Counted from the first letter of the stretch, positions 25,601-36,896 are shown. The stretch is DNA of 64,000 bases from Stropharia rugosoannulata (GCA_028532985.1 JANCIK010000002.1:2108001-2172000), one strand, 5' to 3'. The notes: a model not told the origin generated them from the sequence alone. Translations and numbers: made by a program.

Positions 25601-26423
25601 ATGTTGTTGTACGAGGACATTTTCACTGGAGACGAGCTCTTTTCGGATGCCTTCCCTTTGTGTGTTTTATCTCTTCCCTGATTTTACAGTTCTCATTGGG
25701 AATGCAGGAAGGAGATCGATGGCATTGTCTATGAAATTGATTGCCAAACGATTACTGTCAAGCCTGGCGCCGACGTTGATATTGGTGAGATCCCACCTAC
25801 TCGCATCTTGCTCAGTTTCCCTTACATCCATACTTCTAGGTGCTAACCCTTCTGCCGAGGAGCAGGACGAGGGGGTGGAGGATGGTGCCACGCAGGTCAA
25901 TAACGTGGTGTACTCTTTCAGGCTGCAACCAACAACTTTCGACAAGAAAGCTTATCTGCCCTACCTAAAGGTATGTGGCATATCATACGACTAGGAATAC
26001 TCTGACACTTTTGTCAGTCCTATATGAAAGCTGTCAAGGAGCATCTCACCAAAAACGACCCCGATGCTGTGGCTGACTTCGAGAAGGGTGCTGCAGCATT
26101 CGCTAAGAAAGTTGTTGCCAACTTCAAGGATTATGAATTCGTAAGTGCTCAGAAATATTTGCTTTGGTATGAGTACTAAATTTCCACTGTAGTATACCAG
26201 CGAGTCGATGAACCCGGATGGCATGGTTGCTTTACTGAATTATCGGGTAAGTTGGGAGCTCGTTAGAAAATGATATTATATATTCTGACTGACTTCTCGT
26301 TACTAGGAGGATGGCATTACTCGTAAGTTGACAATTACGTCTGCTTAGGTGAAGATCATATCTAACTAGTACACAGCCTACCTCACTTTCTGGAAGCATG
26401 GAACCAAGGTTGTCAAACTTTAA
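25601..26423 (+). CDS. TCTP: Translationally controlled tumour protein homologue
   Basis: Small cytosolic, ribosome-associated protein (Tma19 in yeast). Start at 25601 gives MLLYEDIFTGDELFSDAFPL. After a first intron comes KEIDGIVYEIDCQTI and VKPGADVDIG, then ANPSAEEQDEGVEDGATQVN and NVVYSFRLQPTTFDKKAYLP, SYMKAVKEHLTKNDPDAVAD, FKDYEFYTSESMNPDGMVAL, REDGITPYLTFWKHG and a final KVVKL. These are canonical TCTP blocks including TCTP signature 2. At least five short introns are present, one exon (DGIT) being very small. Size is about 168 residues, the family's usual length. Confidence 0.95.
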
Positions 26424-26767
26424 TTATGTTGAATGACTTGTGTACAAATTATCTGTGATCACCTACTTGAAAAGAAACCCAGTAACTGTAATACTCGGTG
26501 CTCTCCTGCCGAAGGTGGTCTGTAGACGTCTTTGCTCCATATTAGACGCGATACAGTAGTCTCATGATTACTTGCCTGAACCTGATGTCTATACATATAC
26601 GTAGTTATAATCCGGAACAGCCATCTAAGCAGAATACGAAGAAATGTATGGAAGGTACTTCATGTTGAAGTACACTTTTAGTATTCACTCGTGTACTTAC
26701 AATGGGCTTGGTACACAGTGATTCATCATTACCTCATATGACTATTTTTGATCGCGCATTCTTGGTA
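26424..26767. other. Intergenic region downstream of TCTP
   Basis: The stretch between the TCTP stop and the TIR element. It holds a short inverted repeat (GTACTTCA..TGAAGTAC, 26655-26673) and no gene. The TA at 26766-26767 is the left target-site dinucleotide of the element. Confidence 0.5.
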
Positions 26768-26800
26768 AGGTAGATGTCATCCATTATCGACCAGGTCACG
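26768..26800 (+). repeat. Left terminal inverted repeat, 33 bp
   Basis: Perfect inverted match to 27688-27720; sequence similarity stops abruptly after position 33, where the left side continues AGACGTG and the right side (reverse complement) TGGTCTC. Confidence 0.9.
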
Positions 26801-27244
26801 AGACGTGACTTTTTCTGTGACCCGATCGTCCAAATAAGGCGAAAAAAGCACGGAGAAACAACGGAGGTCATGTTTTGGGAGTTTAATCATAATCGAGAGG
26901 AATCTGCTTCCTGGCAATTGTAGAGTACATACCTGAGAACATTATTTCCAAGAATGGGGACAATCGGAGCATTATGTGCGAAGTTATTTCGCAATGAAGT
27001 TCACTTTCTAAATCAGTCATGAGAACATATGTCTGTGCTATCAATCTTCTCATGATCTTCTAGCTTTTCTGATATCACCGAGAAACAGTGAAAAGACCAG
27101 TGAGTATCCGGCAAGGCTTGTATAGAGTTCATCTTGTTAGCATAACGGAATACTAATTGCGTGTTTGGTATAGGTGCCGGAACTGCAGCTTTTTGTGTAT
27201 TTGATTTGCTAGGTAAGCCTGGTGCATTATCGGGAGTGCTCTAA

Positions 27245-27421
27245 TCATGTTTGTTTAATAATAATGTATTGTAAAGAGTGAGTAACTCTCACATTCTCTT
27301 TATTTACTATGTTTTCTGCTTCCGAAGTGTGTCTGATTTTTTGCCGTTTGGATGATGTGCCATTGCCAGAACCGCACAGGTTTTGTATTCTGGCCATATC
27401 CTTTCGCTTTCTGCGTCCCAT
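27245..27421 (-). pseudogene. Truncated transposase-like N-terminal ORF inside the TIR element
   Basis: A 58-codon frame starts MGRRKRKDMARIQNLCGSG and continues with SSKRQKIRHTSEAENIVNKE before a GT-like donor (AAT|GTGAGAG) and a TGA. A short basic N-terminus like this is common in fungal DDE transposases, and the frame lies entirely within the element and is oriented inward. No catalytic DDE region remains. I regard it as the surviving first exon of the parental transposase; the family is not determinable from so short a piece. Confidence 0.45.
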
Positions 27422-27687
27422 TTTATGCTAAAAACGCGTTAATTGGCTTGTAATTGGCGAGATTAGGAGACGCGACTGTGATAAATGAGGCAACCTACGT
27501 ATTTCCGTAAATAACTATAGCAATTATTTCCCGTAATCTACCAAACTTAGCAAGAACGTGTATTTTAGACTAATACATATTTGCCAGGAAGTAGATTTCC
27601 CAAAAACGCGCTCAGTTATCTCAAAATTGTATCTTTTAGCTCAAATTGACGTGTTTTGCCCTTTTTTGGACTGTCACACTGAGACCA

Positions 27688-27720
27688 CGTGACCTGGTCG
27701 ATAATGGATGACATCTACCT
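27688..27720 (-). repeat. Right terminal inverted repeat, 33 bp
   Basis: Exact reverse complement of 26768-26800, followed immediately by the TA at 27721-27722. Confidence 0.9.
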
Positions 27721-27830
27721 TAGTGCACTACAGCCTCTACGGAATCTTGCCGTCGTCATAGGTCTTCGAAAGCTTCATTAACACATAAATATAGCTAGAA
27801 ATACTAAAGCAGGCCCCTCCAGTGACTCTG

Positions 27831-30800
27831 ATGTCTTACGGCGCTCTGTTTCTTGACCCTCTCATTACAACTTATGTTCCCGCCTCAAGGACTGATGAGC
27901 CATTGAAGCATGAACTAGCAAGTCATTGTCAAGACATTTTGAATAGGTAATCTGCTACCTATAATAGGTGTCTCCTGGAATTACTTTGACAATACCAGCT
28001 ACATAGGGATGAAGACGGAAACAAACTTTGTTCGGTTCACTGATTCAGTTAAAAGACGATGTACGTGTTGGGGCGTTTCTTCCTTCTTAATTGGAACCAA
28101 CTTTGAGCACGCTAATAGTATTACAATTACCGAACGGTAATGTATGTGTCTCGAGATTCAACAATCTTGTTGAGCGCCTCCTGGAACAGGTACGCTGGGT
28201 TTACACACTTATCTCATACTCACAGCCTCAACCTCTCTAAAGCCAGTTTTGTCCCGCAAGGAAGAAGCTATCATTTTTTTATACGCTCTTTCTTCGATGA
28301 GCAGCCGTAAAAAAGAACACAATGAACTCCGCCTGTTCTCCCAACCTATTCACTATAAACTTCAAGTCAAGTCAGAAATAGACGTTCCTGCGTCACAGAA
28401 CACGTTGCACACTTCAACCAATGCGTCCCGCTTGCATGATTATCGCATTTCTATGGGTAGGTATTTCAACTGTAATAAATTAATCTACTGCTGATTAAAC
28501 CTCAGGCATCTCGCATATCGATGAACCGCTTTTAGTTCGAGATACGCTTTATTTGATGCAAGGGATATCCGGAAAACACGTTACATTCATATGCTCAAAG
28601 GACAATGAGAAAAAAGTGTTCTTCAACACTGATCCTGTCTGTCATGTTTTACATCATGTCAAACTTTTTTTTTAAACTAACACTGCTGCAGCATCATGTT
28701 ATTGCGAAATCGACACAGATACTGATTCTTCGATTGGCTGAACTGGGGCATCTTTACTGTAGGGTTGAAAATTTTGTTCGCGACCGAGAACATGCACCTG
28801 GAGTCGGCATGATAGAACAGAGTCTTTGTCATTATCTTCAGGCTCAACTCACGGAGTATTATCGATTTATTGCTGTACTGGAGACGCAGTTAGCCTCAAA
28901 CGAACGAAAGAGTGCCTTACGCTCCGAATTTTCACCAGAGCATGAAACAGGGTTGTCACTACGGAGGCTGGACGTGTGGGCTAATGACTGGCGGCTACGA
29001 ATGAGGATGATGAGTGTTTGTGTAGAAGGTGCTCAAGGTAAGCTATTGCCTATTTGAATTGTTGCTGATTTGAATACAATTCCGCCTGCAAATAACTGCA
29101 GATGCACATGGCGGCGCTCTAGTAAACTTGATACACAGCTATACGGACAATGGGGATCCTTTTGTTCGCAAGTTTACTCATGAACTTTTAGAAGAAGTAT
29201 GTTTTGAATTTTGAACAACCATTTATGATAGCCTATACATTTCCATAGGTGTCGCGGCCATTCTTTGCTACTCTTCATAAATGGCTATTCTCAGGGGAGT
29301 TATACGATCCTTTCGAAGAATTTTTTGTTACTGCAGATTCAAGTCTCGGACACGTTGCCTATGTCCACCCGTCTTCCATCCCTGGGGGGATCAATCATCT
29401 CGGTAACGATGACGGATTTGGGAGCTTTAACGCAGACAGTGAAGACCTGTTGGCAACTGGAACCAGTGGTAAAAAACTGTGGGAGACAAAGTATCGTTTT
29501 CGAAAAGACATGCTGCCCATGTTCGTTGGTGAATCTTTCGGCAAGAAGGTGAGTTATGACCTTTTGGTCACATGCCGTGTCCTTGACTCCGTCTAGATTT
29601 TCTCCACAGGGAAAAGTCTGAACTTCATTCGCTACAGCTGTCTAGATAGTGATTGGGTTGTGACGCGTGAAAAGATGAGTAACACAGGCGGAAGTGCGTT
29701 CGTATCTTTTTTCAGTCAAGAACATTCATCTCATTCTGTCAGTCCTTCAATACGGAGACATCAAAGGGCTTGAAAGGTCTATCGATACGGCATATCAAGT
29801 GGCTAGTCAGCGTTTATTCGAAGTTTTTATCGACAAGTTCAAGTTGCTTGACCACCTTTATGCCATAAAATGTTTCATCCTGCTAGGTCACGGTGATTTT
29901 GCCGACCAATTAATTGAGACCCTCGGGTGAGTTTTGTAGGAAACTAATACAACTAAATCATATTGACACATCCTTGAGGCCGAGTTTGGGGAAGCCCGCC
30001 AATACTTTACACCGACATAACCTCACGGTTGATCTAGAGACTGCCATTCGTTCATCTAACGCACAGAAAGATCCCAGTGGTGTCTTGCGTCGTCTAGACG
30101 CTCGTATGCTTGAATATTCCCATGGGGAAATCGGTTGGGATGTTTTTACTCTTGAATACAAGGTTAGCCCACCCATCGACACGGTTCTTGACCAAGAGAC
30201 TATGGCCAACTATCTCAAACTTTTCAAACACTTATGGCAACTGAAAAGACTCGAGAAAACCCTGAACCAGGGTTGGATGAGGGTTACTGCCGGCGTACAC
30301 AACTTTATTCACTTGTCTCGTGAGCCTAGCATTCCGCATTTTTTTGCCGTTCGTACTAATTTTCTCTCTTGTTTACAGATATGGAGTTTGAATGGCACAA
30401 TATCCGTTTGACTATAGCTGAAATGGTTCATTTCAACCGCCAGTTGGAAACATATTGCAGGGTAGAGGTTATTGAATGCTCTTGGAAAAAACTGGTAGAC
30501 TTCCTAAACCAAAAGGAAGGAGACCTGGATGCTCTGATTGACGGTCACCGGACATACCTCGAACGTATCACGAAGAAAATATTGTTATGGAATCCAAAAG
30601 CTGGAAAAGAGGTCCGAGAACTTAGCACAGTGCTCTCTTTATTGTTAAATAAATGCCTTTTTATTAGGAGTTACTTTTGCGCCACCTCGATGAGATATTT
30701 GCAATAATTTTGCAATACAAAGAAGCTACAGTATGCGCCTTCATCGCCCTAAACACACACATAAAACTCATGATATTCTTACAGGATAATCTTTACAATC

Positions 30801-31133
30801 ATTGTCTCAGTGAATCTGCTAGAAGGGATCAAGAAAGAGATCATGAACGGGTCCGTCATACCTCCGCTCCACTCATTTTAAATGGCTGAAATATTACAGG
30901 GCGTTTACACCGGAAATTCGGAGTTGGAACCCTTACCCGACAATTTGTCGAGGTTATTAAACATCGTAAAAGATTATGGTTCACAGTTCTCGGAGAAGAT
31001 ACAAATTATGGTCCAGCAGCTTCAAATCCACCCTGATTTAGATTGCCGATTTCTTGGAGTCCGTTTGTCTTTCTCTGAATACTATAAGTCAAAGAAAGAT
31101 AAAGAACCTACAGCAAATCCCAAACCAATCTAG
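27831..31133 (+). CDS. SPC98: Gamma-tubulin complex component 3 (Spc98/GCP3 family)
   Basis: Subunit of the gamma-tubulin small complex that nucleates microtubules at spindle pole bodies. The start at 27831 gives MSYGALFLDPLITTYVPASR. GRIP1 features are HIDEPLLVRDTLYLMQGISG, LCHYLQAQLTEYYRFIAVLE and SRPFFATLHKWLFSGELYDP with FEEFFV. The GRIP2 half includes HLYAIKCFILLGHGDFADQL, LRRLDARMLEYSHGEIGWDV and FTLEYKVSPPIDTVLDQETM, which is specifically GCP3-like (compare the LRRLDVRLLE..GWDVFSLDY motif). Later exons give MEFEWHNIRLTIAEMVHFNR and the C-terminal ILQYKEA..DNLYNHCLSESARR. It ends SKKDKEPTANPKPI. More than ten short introns interrupt it. It starts about 110 bp after the transposon. Confidence 0.9.
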
Positions 31134-32236
31134 CAAATTTCTCGTATAATAATCCATCTGTTTTTACATACCTTTGTGAAGTTATATTCTGTAAAATCAT
31201 GACAACCCCCCATGTAACGCACTGCTGGCGGCGACTTGTATACGGCGGCCGAAAACGCATCTCCATATATGTCATGCTTTTGTTTTGAGATTTACTAGTA
31301 GTCTGCAAAGGGTGCCGTCTTTTGTTTCCTTCTTTGGATATCGAGACTTCTGTTTTTGGAAACAGCATTTCCTTTCATGTGCTGTCCGCTACAACTTTGT
31401 ATCATTGTCGTTCCCTCTGTATAATTTTGTTACCTGCCCCTCTGTCTCTATTATTGCTGCCAATTGCCACGCCACCAATGAACGTGCAACGTCAATTTCA
31501 ATCACACAGACGCCTGTAAGGCATCGAAAAACCTGTGCGATAAAGTTGTGTTTACACTGATTTCCGTATAAAATAAATATCCGTGTAACTAACAAAGCTC
31601 ATGATAATTCACCAACGGGGTGTTTCAAAATCATAATTGCAATTAAGACAGGAAGATGTCAAAGCCTGAAGAGACCCACCCTCCTGTTAATATACGGTAT
31701 TCTGTACCATTGCTAGTACCACAGGTAACAATGCCGTTAGCTACGAATTAACTTTCTAAAAGCAACGGGTTCCGGACCCCTGGATGAACACAGTTGCATT
31801 AAACAATTTCTCCCATTGTCATTTTCCCCTTCAACGTTCATAAATTAAACAGACTGCTGTAGATCCTTGGACTATGCGTTTTGCGTACACGCAACGCACG
31901 CGCACTATTGAATGACGATTGTATATGAAGCAAGGGTAATTTTGGGAAAGGGTGCGCGCGGAGCGCGCTCCCGTGCTAGTAGGTTACAAACGTCTCGGGC
32001 TTACCATAAATGGTAACACCAATGCCTATTTCTCCTGTATTTCACTGTCAAATGACAAACCTGCGAGTACATACAAAAAGAAGACGTGTTTGATACTCCT
32101 TTTTGGTCACAAAATACTGGTTGACGCCAGCAGTGACAGACAAACTGAAAAATAAGGGAGGCAGATTTCATTCAAGAATAAGATAAGTAATAGCATTTTT
32201 ATTAACATTCCAACAAATTAAATCAATGTTAATTAA
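31134..32236. other. 1.1-kb convergent intergenic region, GCP3 / PDI
   Basis: Contains the 3' regions of both neighbours. Short open frames here (for example 31285-31560 + and 31952-32155 +) have no coding character I can support. I looked for tRNA A/B boxes and a U6-like 5' end and saw none. Confidence 0.5.
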
Positions 32237-33973
32237 TTATAGCTCATCATGTTGGGTACCCTCAGATTCCTTCGTCTCGACAACCTCCAGGGGCTCCTGA
32301 ACGTTCTCTGCGGCAACGACAGGAATTTCCAGCGAGTTTTTAGCGTGCTCTTCGACAAATGAGACGAGACTCTCAAATGAGCGATCACCCTCGTAGTCGA
32401 TGAACTCCTTGGAACCAGCAGGCTTAAACTTGAGTGTAGGGAATCCCTGGATACGGAATGGGAGAGAGGGAGGGAGATCATTCTCCTGTGCCTCCATCTT
32501 GGCGCTAGAAGACAGGCGGATTAAACACAATAAATATTTTGCCTCAAAAAAAAGAAAGGTACGCACATGACAAGACGGTCCTTGATAGCAGCGTACTTCT
32601 CACCAAGGTTCTCCCAAATAGGAGCAAGGCGCTTGCAGTGGCCGCACCTGTACGACAATAAATAAAGTTACACATTATCCGAAAAAAGAAAGGAACGTAC
32701 CAAGAAGCGTAGAACTCGACGAAGACATCTTTGCTGTCATTGAACACAACGTCCTCAAAGTTCAGCCCAACGAGAGTCTCGACGGGGCCATCCTGAGATT
32801 CAGGAATGGGCTGCGACTTGAGCTGAGGTTGCAGGTCACCGTCAAGGTATTGCTGAACCCACTCTTCGGCTCCGGCAGTGGTGACCTCCTTGGATTGATC
32901 GTAGGGGTATTTCAGTTGCTTTTCCAGGTTTTGAACAACAAAAGCGGGCCACTTGGCGTCAGCGAGGTTGAGAGCCTTTGCGTGGTCACCGAATTTGACA
33001 GCGTCAATCCAGACGAAGTTCATCTTCGACTTATATTTGGCGGCAACAGGCTTAATGGTAGCAATGTGGGCATCCTTGTCCTCAAGGGTGGGATCAATGA
33101 ACAGATAAGCCAGTGGTTTTGCACTTTGGGCATAGATAGCGTAGTTATCACCATTAACCTCGTCAATAATAGGCACGGTGAGTTCCTTAAGCCATTCGCC
33201 GAGGTCCTTAGATGTAAGGGATGAAATTGGGTAAGGGTATTCAGACTTGGGTTCATCGAAAGAGCGATAGACAACAACAGCAGGGGGGGTCACACCGGCA
33301 GCAGCAATGGCTGCCTCGTCTGAGGTGATACCAAAGAGGTAGTCGTCACGATGGGCGTCAGCGGTGGCACTGAACTCAGGAGCGGGGGCGTCAGCCGTGG
33401 AGGACACGTAGGCAATGGCAACAATTTTGTCGGCCTTCGAAAATTCTTCGTGGTTGGAGGCGGTGACTTCAGTAACGGCAGGTAACGATTGCCTGACCAA
33501 ACTGTTAAGTCACAATTGCAATGCTCAAAAAACGCAATGACGCACTTGACCATATAGCTGATAATTCCGTCAGCCTTACGAGGACCACTGTAGTCCGTGG
33601 GTGTACCATTTCGGTATACTTTGAGTGTGCTGAATTATTACGTTATTGCAAACTCTCAAAACATTGAATAGGCGCCTGTCACTTACGGGTAACCTTGAAC
33701 ACCTTTTGATTGGCACAAATCAGCCTCGTCAACACAGTCAACCTTGGCCAACTTGATGTTTTTCTCTTTCAGTGCAGTCGCGGCCTCTTCATAATGAGGC
33801 GCCAAAGCCTTACAATGCCCACACCACGGTGCGAAGAACTCAACGAGCACTAGAGGCTCGGCATTGACAGACGCCTCGAATGTGGATGTGGTGAGACTGA
33901 TAACGTCCGACGCCTCGTTCGCAAAAACGACAGAGAGGAAAGCAAGAAGAGTAGCGGACGCTGTAAACCTCAT
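32237..33973 (-). CDS. PDI1: Protein disulfide isomerase, ER luminal (HDEL)
   Basis: Catalyses disulfide formation and isomerisation in the ER lumen. Start at 33973: MRFTASATLLAFLSVVFANE is a signal peptide. The a domain has FFAPWCGHCKALAPHYEEAA, with C51/C54 by my count. The b and b' domains follow in the 32544-33500 exon (VTASNHEEFSKADKIVAIAY, IKPVAAKYKSKMNFVWIDAV). The a' domain is recovered by splicing: FVEFYASW, an intron at about 32650-32700, then CGHCKRLAPIWENLGEKYAA, and after another intron MEAQENDLPPSLPFRIQGFP. The C-terminus is acidic and ends HDEL, the ER-retrieval signal. Both CGHC sites are intact, and length (about 500 aa) is normal. Upstream there is a TATA box and an ACGTG-type motif (34018-34048). 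Confidence 0.96.
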
Positions 33974-34017
33974 CTTGGGGGAAGGACGTGATGAATTAAG
34001 ATACTGGACGCGAGCGT

Positions 34018-34048
34018 CTTATAAGCGAGCCCACGTACTGACGTGTCA
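34018..34048 (-). promoter_or_regulatory. PDI promoter: TATA box and candidate UPR element
   Basis: Read on the minus strand, TATAAG lies at 34023-34018, about 45 bp before the PDI start codon. Immediately upstream is TGACACGTCA (34048-34039), containing the ACGT core found in Hac1/XBP1-type unfolded-protein-response elements, with a further ACGTGG nearby (34031-34036). The motif match is seen; the response to ER stress is inferred from the gene's identity. Confidence 0.45.
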
Positions 34049-34215
34049 CTTGCGTAAGGACACAGCACCTGACAAAAGTCCGCTCTGTCTTATGTAACCG
34101 AATGCGTACATCCCCATGATCCCGAACGGAGAATCCCCGCTCTCGCGCTAGACAATCTAGACTACAATAGTAATTTCTCCAGAATTCGCGGACGTGGCGA
34201 ATTTGCCAACGCATT

Positions 34216-35402
34216 CATAGGCTATCTAGTTCAAAATCATTCCCTTGGCCACCACTGCTATAGATTTTCCGAGTGCCCGTGAAGTCTCGCGGAGGTGGGA
34301 AATCTGTCACAGGAAACGTGTGCCCTCCGGCGTTGGGAGGTGGAGAGGGTACTAGAAACTATCAATGATGTATTATCTGTCAGAACAAAGATGACACGTA
34401 CTCCTGCGTCTGGGCGGCGGAGGTCTTGCGCCGCCGTTAGGTGTGACAGCTGGAGGGCGTCTTGAGGGAGGAGGAGACAAGGGAGAGCTATTCGGGGGCG
34501 TGCTGGATCTTGGCGGCGCTACTGGCGCAGATAAGCGCGCTGGAATTGCCGGCTCAGGAGAGCCTCGGCCCACAGGTTCGGTCTCGGACATCGCTCTGAC
34601 GCGACTGGGGGGTGGCGGTGCCAAGGTCGGAGGCTTCCTCGCGGGTGGCGGCGGTGCAGACCGCGCAGGTGAGGGTGGCGCAGTGTGAGCAGGGCGAGCA
34701 GGCGGCGGCGGCGGCGGCGGTGCTCGGCCGACATGGGTCGAAACAGGTCTATTGGGCAATGCCACGGTCGGCGTTGCATTCCGAGCGGGAAGAGCAGGAG
34801 CGGGTCTGGATGCTGAAGGAGATTGGGCGCGCGGTGGAATGGGAGGTGTAGCGCGCGCGGGTGGAGCAGATGCGCTGGGACTGACGACAGGAGGGACCGC
34901 CCGGCGCGGGGGCAATGCCGAGGGGGGAGCGGGCGCTGGGCGAGCAGGGCTGGCAGGTGCGCTCTGGGGTGGTGCAGGAGGAATGGCTCGCGGGGGAGCC
35001 GGGGCAGGGCGGGCAGGGGTGGCAGGTGGATTCTCCGATGGCGGCGCCGGGGCAGCCCTGGCAGGGCCCCGCGACGGAGGCACAGACGGGGGCTTGCCGA
35101 GCGCTGGTGGCTTCGCTATAGACATCGATCAGTCTTGTGCGCATCGTCAATGGCCTCAGCTTACCCAGATTGCTCTGCCCCGCAGGCTTCAACTTCGGCA
35201 TTCCACCCGCAAACAGCCCTCCCAGCTGAGGGGGCCCGCCACCCAACGGCAACGACGGCGCACTCGTCGACGCAACGCGGGCCCCTCCTCCGCCTCCGCC
35301 TCCCTTTGGTACGTCTAGCGCAGGAGCGCTGCGATCATTGGTCTCGGCCTTCTTTAGCTTCTTGCCTGCCTGAATTGCTTTGAGGAGCTCGTTGGAAGCC
35401 AT
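34216..35402 (-). CDS. VRP1: Verprolin / WASP-interacting protein (WIP) homologue
   Basis: Proline-rich actin regulator that binds G-actin and WASP/Las17 at endocytic patches. Start at 35402: MASNELLKAIQAGKKLKKAE is a WH2 actin-binding motif, and a second one follows (LGGLFAGGMPKLKPAGQSN). An intron (GTAAGC..CTATAG, about 35113-35160) joins NL to AKPPALGKPPSVPPSRGP. The middle is a long Pro/Ala-rich region with PPPPPPP runs. The frame appears to stop at 34373, but a GTACGTG..TTTCTAG intron there joins to a last exon IPSPPPNAGGHTFPVTDFPP then PRDFTGTRKIYSSGG, closely resembling the WASP-binding C-terminus of WIP proteins, and ends at 34216. GC-rich antisense frames over this gene are shadows. 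Confidence 0.85.
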
Positions 35403-35739
35403 TGTGCAAGTTGAGTACTTGAGTAGAGTCAAGGCGATGACGCGCGCAGTAGAAACCCTGGTATACCTTAGACCAAGGGGCCCGATAAGCGACAAGCGTA
35501 AACAAACACCCGCATCTACTGTGTAATTGTATATCTCAAACAACATGTATTTCCACAGCGATATATCTATCGAAACAACATATGTACCTCACCCTCACCA
35601 CAGGTACACCCCCCGGCATGAAATCAATCCTCCAGCATAACATAAACATGCAATCAATTAAACCAGACGGCGATCAGCAAGGCTGTGGGGAGGCAGGTAT
35701 ATGCACATACACAATAACTGGCAATTATGTCCCAGAGCT
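35403..35739. other. Intergenic region, RBM42-like 3' end / VRP1 5' end
   Basis: 337 bp serving as the VRP1 promoter region and the RBM42-like gene's downstream region. No gene, RNA or repeat was seen. Confidence 0.5.
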
Positions 35740-36553
35740 TCAGTATGGCTTGTGGCGGTTCTTCTTCAGGTCTTGCTCGAGCTTCTTTGCCTTGCGGTGC
35801 CCAATCTCCACTGGTCTGATGGCGGAATCGTCTGCCTTTTTCAGCTTGATGGGTCGATTGCCAACATATTTACCTACGTACACCAAGAAGTCAGATAAAC
35901 TAGCATTTGGGTTAAGATGAGATTCAGACCATCCATTTCTTTCCATGCCTTGAGGAAATCTTCAGGGTCTGAGAATGCAACAAACCCATACTTGGCCTGC
36001 AATTCGTCATAATGAATAAAGTGCATACAGGGGACCGTGCAGAATACAGACCTTCTGGCTGAGCCGATCTCGAATTACCTTCGCTTTCTGGAAAGATGTA
36101 TATTTGTTAAATGCATTGGCAAGAACATCATCCGATACATCATTGCTGAGGTCACCAACAAATAGTCGAAACCATGCTAGAAAAAAGCATAAGAACAGCA
36201 TTACATACTGGATAATGTGGCTTACAAGGATTCCACTCCAACAACGTCTGATCCTCCCACACTTTGCCTCCCCCTTTGCGCAGTACTGTAACCCGTTTGC
36301 CACCTTTAGCGAGCTTGCCACCAGCCCCACCACGCTTATCAATCATGGCTCCTGGTACATAGACACTTTGTTGCGCCAATATTCCGACGTCGTACTCATA
36401 TGCGTTAGCTGGCACGGGAGCGGTATGGCCTGAGGATGAACCAGGGATGGGGTAGGATGGTCCTTGATAAGGTTTATAGTAGGGATTGACATCATAAGCA
36501 GCTTGTTGTTGTTGAGCATATTGTGTATTATAAGTCGAGTTGTTATAATCCAT
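35740..36553 (-). CDS. RBM42-like RRM RNA-binding protein
   Basis: Single-RRM protein of the RBM42 family, linked in animals to splicing and stress granules. Start at 36553: MDYNNSTYNTQYAQQQQAAY, a Gln/Tyr-rich N-terminus. The exon ends with GGKVWEDQTLLEWNP, which in RBM42 immediately precedes the RRM. The RRM follows in the next exons: FRLFVGDLSNDVSDDVLANA (RNP2), FNKYTSFQKAKVIRD, then AKYGFVAFSDPEDFLKAWKE (RNP1) and KYVGNRPIKLKKADD. The C-terminus is basic (RKAKKLEQDLKKNRHKPY). An earlier in-frame ATG (36571) is possible. It is divergent from RPL5. Confidence 0.85.
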
Positions 36554-36896
36554 GATGAATTGAGCGCACAAGTGGAATATTATAGGTTCAAGAAGAGGAT
36601 GTCAGTGGCGGTTGTAGCGCTGATAGCACTGCAGGAACGTGTGACTGTCACGTTTGTACATTACATAATCGGGTAATCCTCTAGTCGACGTCCTCCAAAA
36701 GTTGGTGCTCATCATCGCTGGTCCCCCTCCCTCACCCCCTTCCCCAAGGTACGTCCCGCCAGTATCCAGAACTGCTGCTCAGATGCATTGCGGACCAACA
36801 TAGCAATTTTGTTGGAATTTTGGAACTGTGAAGTGCTGGATGCGCGATCTGGGAATCGGATACCGTTCGTCAACATAGTACTAATACGTCTGTCAG
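36554..36896. promoter_or_regulatory. Divergent promoter RBM42-like / RPL5, with probable RPL5 5'-UTR intron
   Basis: 343 bp between divergent starts. On the plus strand AAG|GTACGTCC (about 36748) and CTAATACGTCTGTCAG|ATG (ending 36896) look like donor, branch site and acceptor of an intron ending right before the RPL5 ATG, as often found in fungal ribosomal protein genes. A CCCCCTCCCTCACCCCC pyrimidine tract precedes the donor. Confidence 0.5.

Larger units (their letters stand above)
26768..27720. mobile_element. Non-autonomous TIR DNA transposon (Tc1/mariner-type TA target site), 953 bp
   Basis: The two ends are perfect 33-bp terminal inverted repeats (26768-26800 and 27688-27720) beginning AGGTAGATGTCATCC and ending in CAGGTCACG. 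Outside each end lies TA (26766-26767 and 27721-27722), the target-site duplication typical of Tc1/mariner/pogo elements. The interior has no complete transposase but contains a 58-codon minus-strand frame starting with a basic region (see 27245-27421). The element lies between TCTP and GCP3, ending about 110 bp before the GCP3 start. The best reading is an internally deleted derivative of an autonomous element. The superfamily call rests on the TA flanks alone. Confidence 0.85.

Noticed and set aside
26655..26673. GTACTTCA/TGAAGTAC hairpin downstream of TCTP
   Set aside because: Eight-base stems arise easily by chance in AT-rich DNA and no T-run or RNA gene is attached.
31285..31560. 91-codon plus-strand frame after GCP3
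   Set aside because: No homology recognised, AT-rich, and placed where GCP3 3'UTR is expected.
34752..35383. Long Gly/Ala-rich open frames on the plus strand (188 and 186 codons)
   Set aside because: They are antisense shadows of the Pro/Ala-rich verprolin repeats; GC-rich repetitive codons keep opposite frames open. They show no domain and no promoter.
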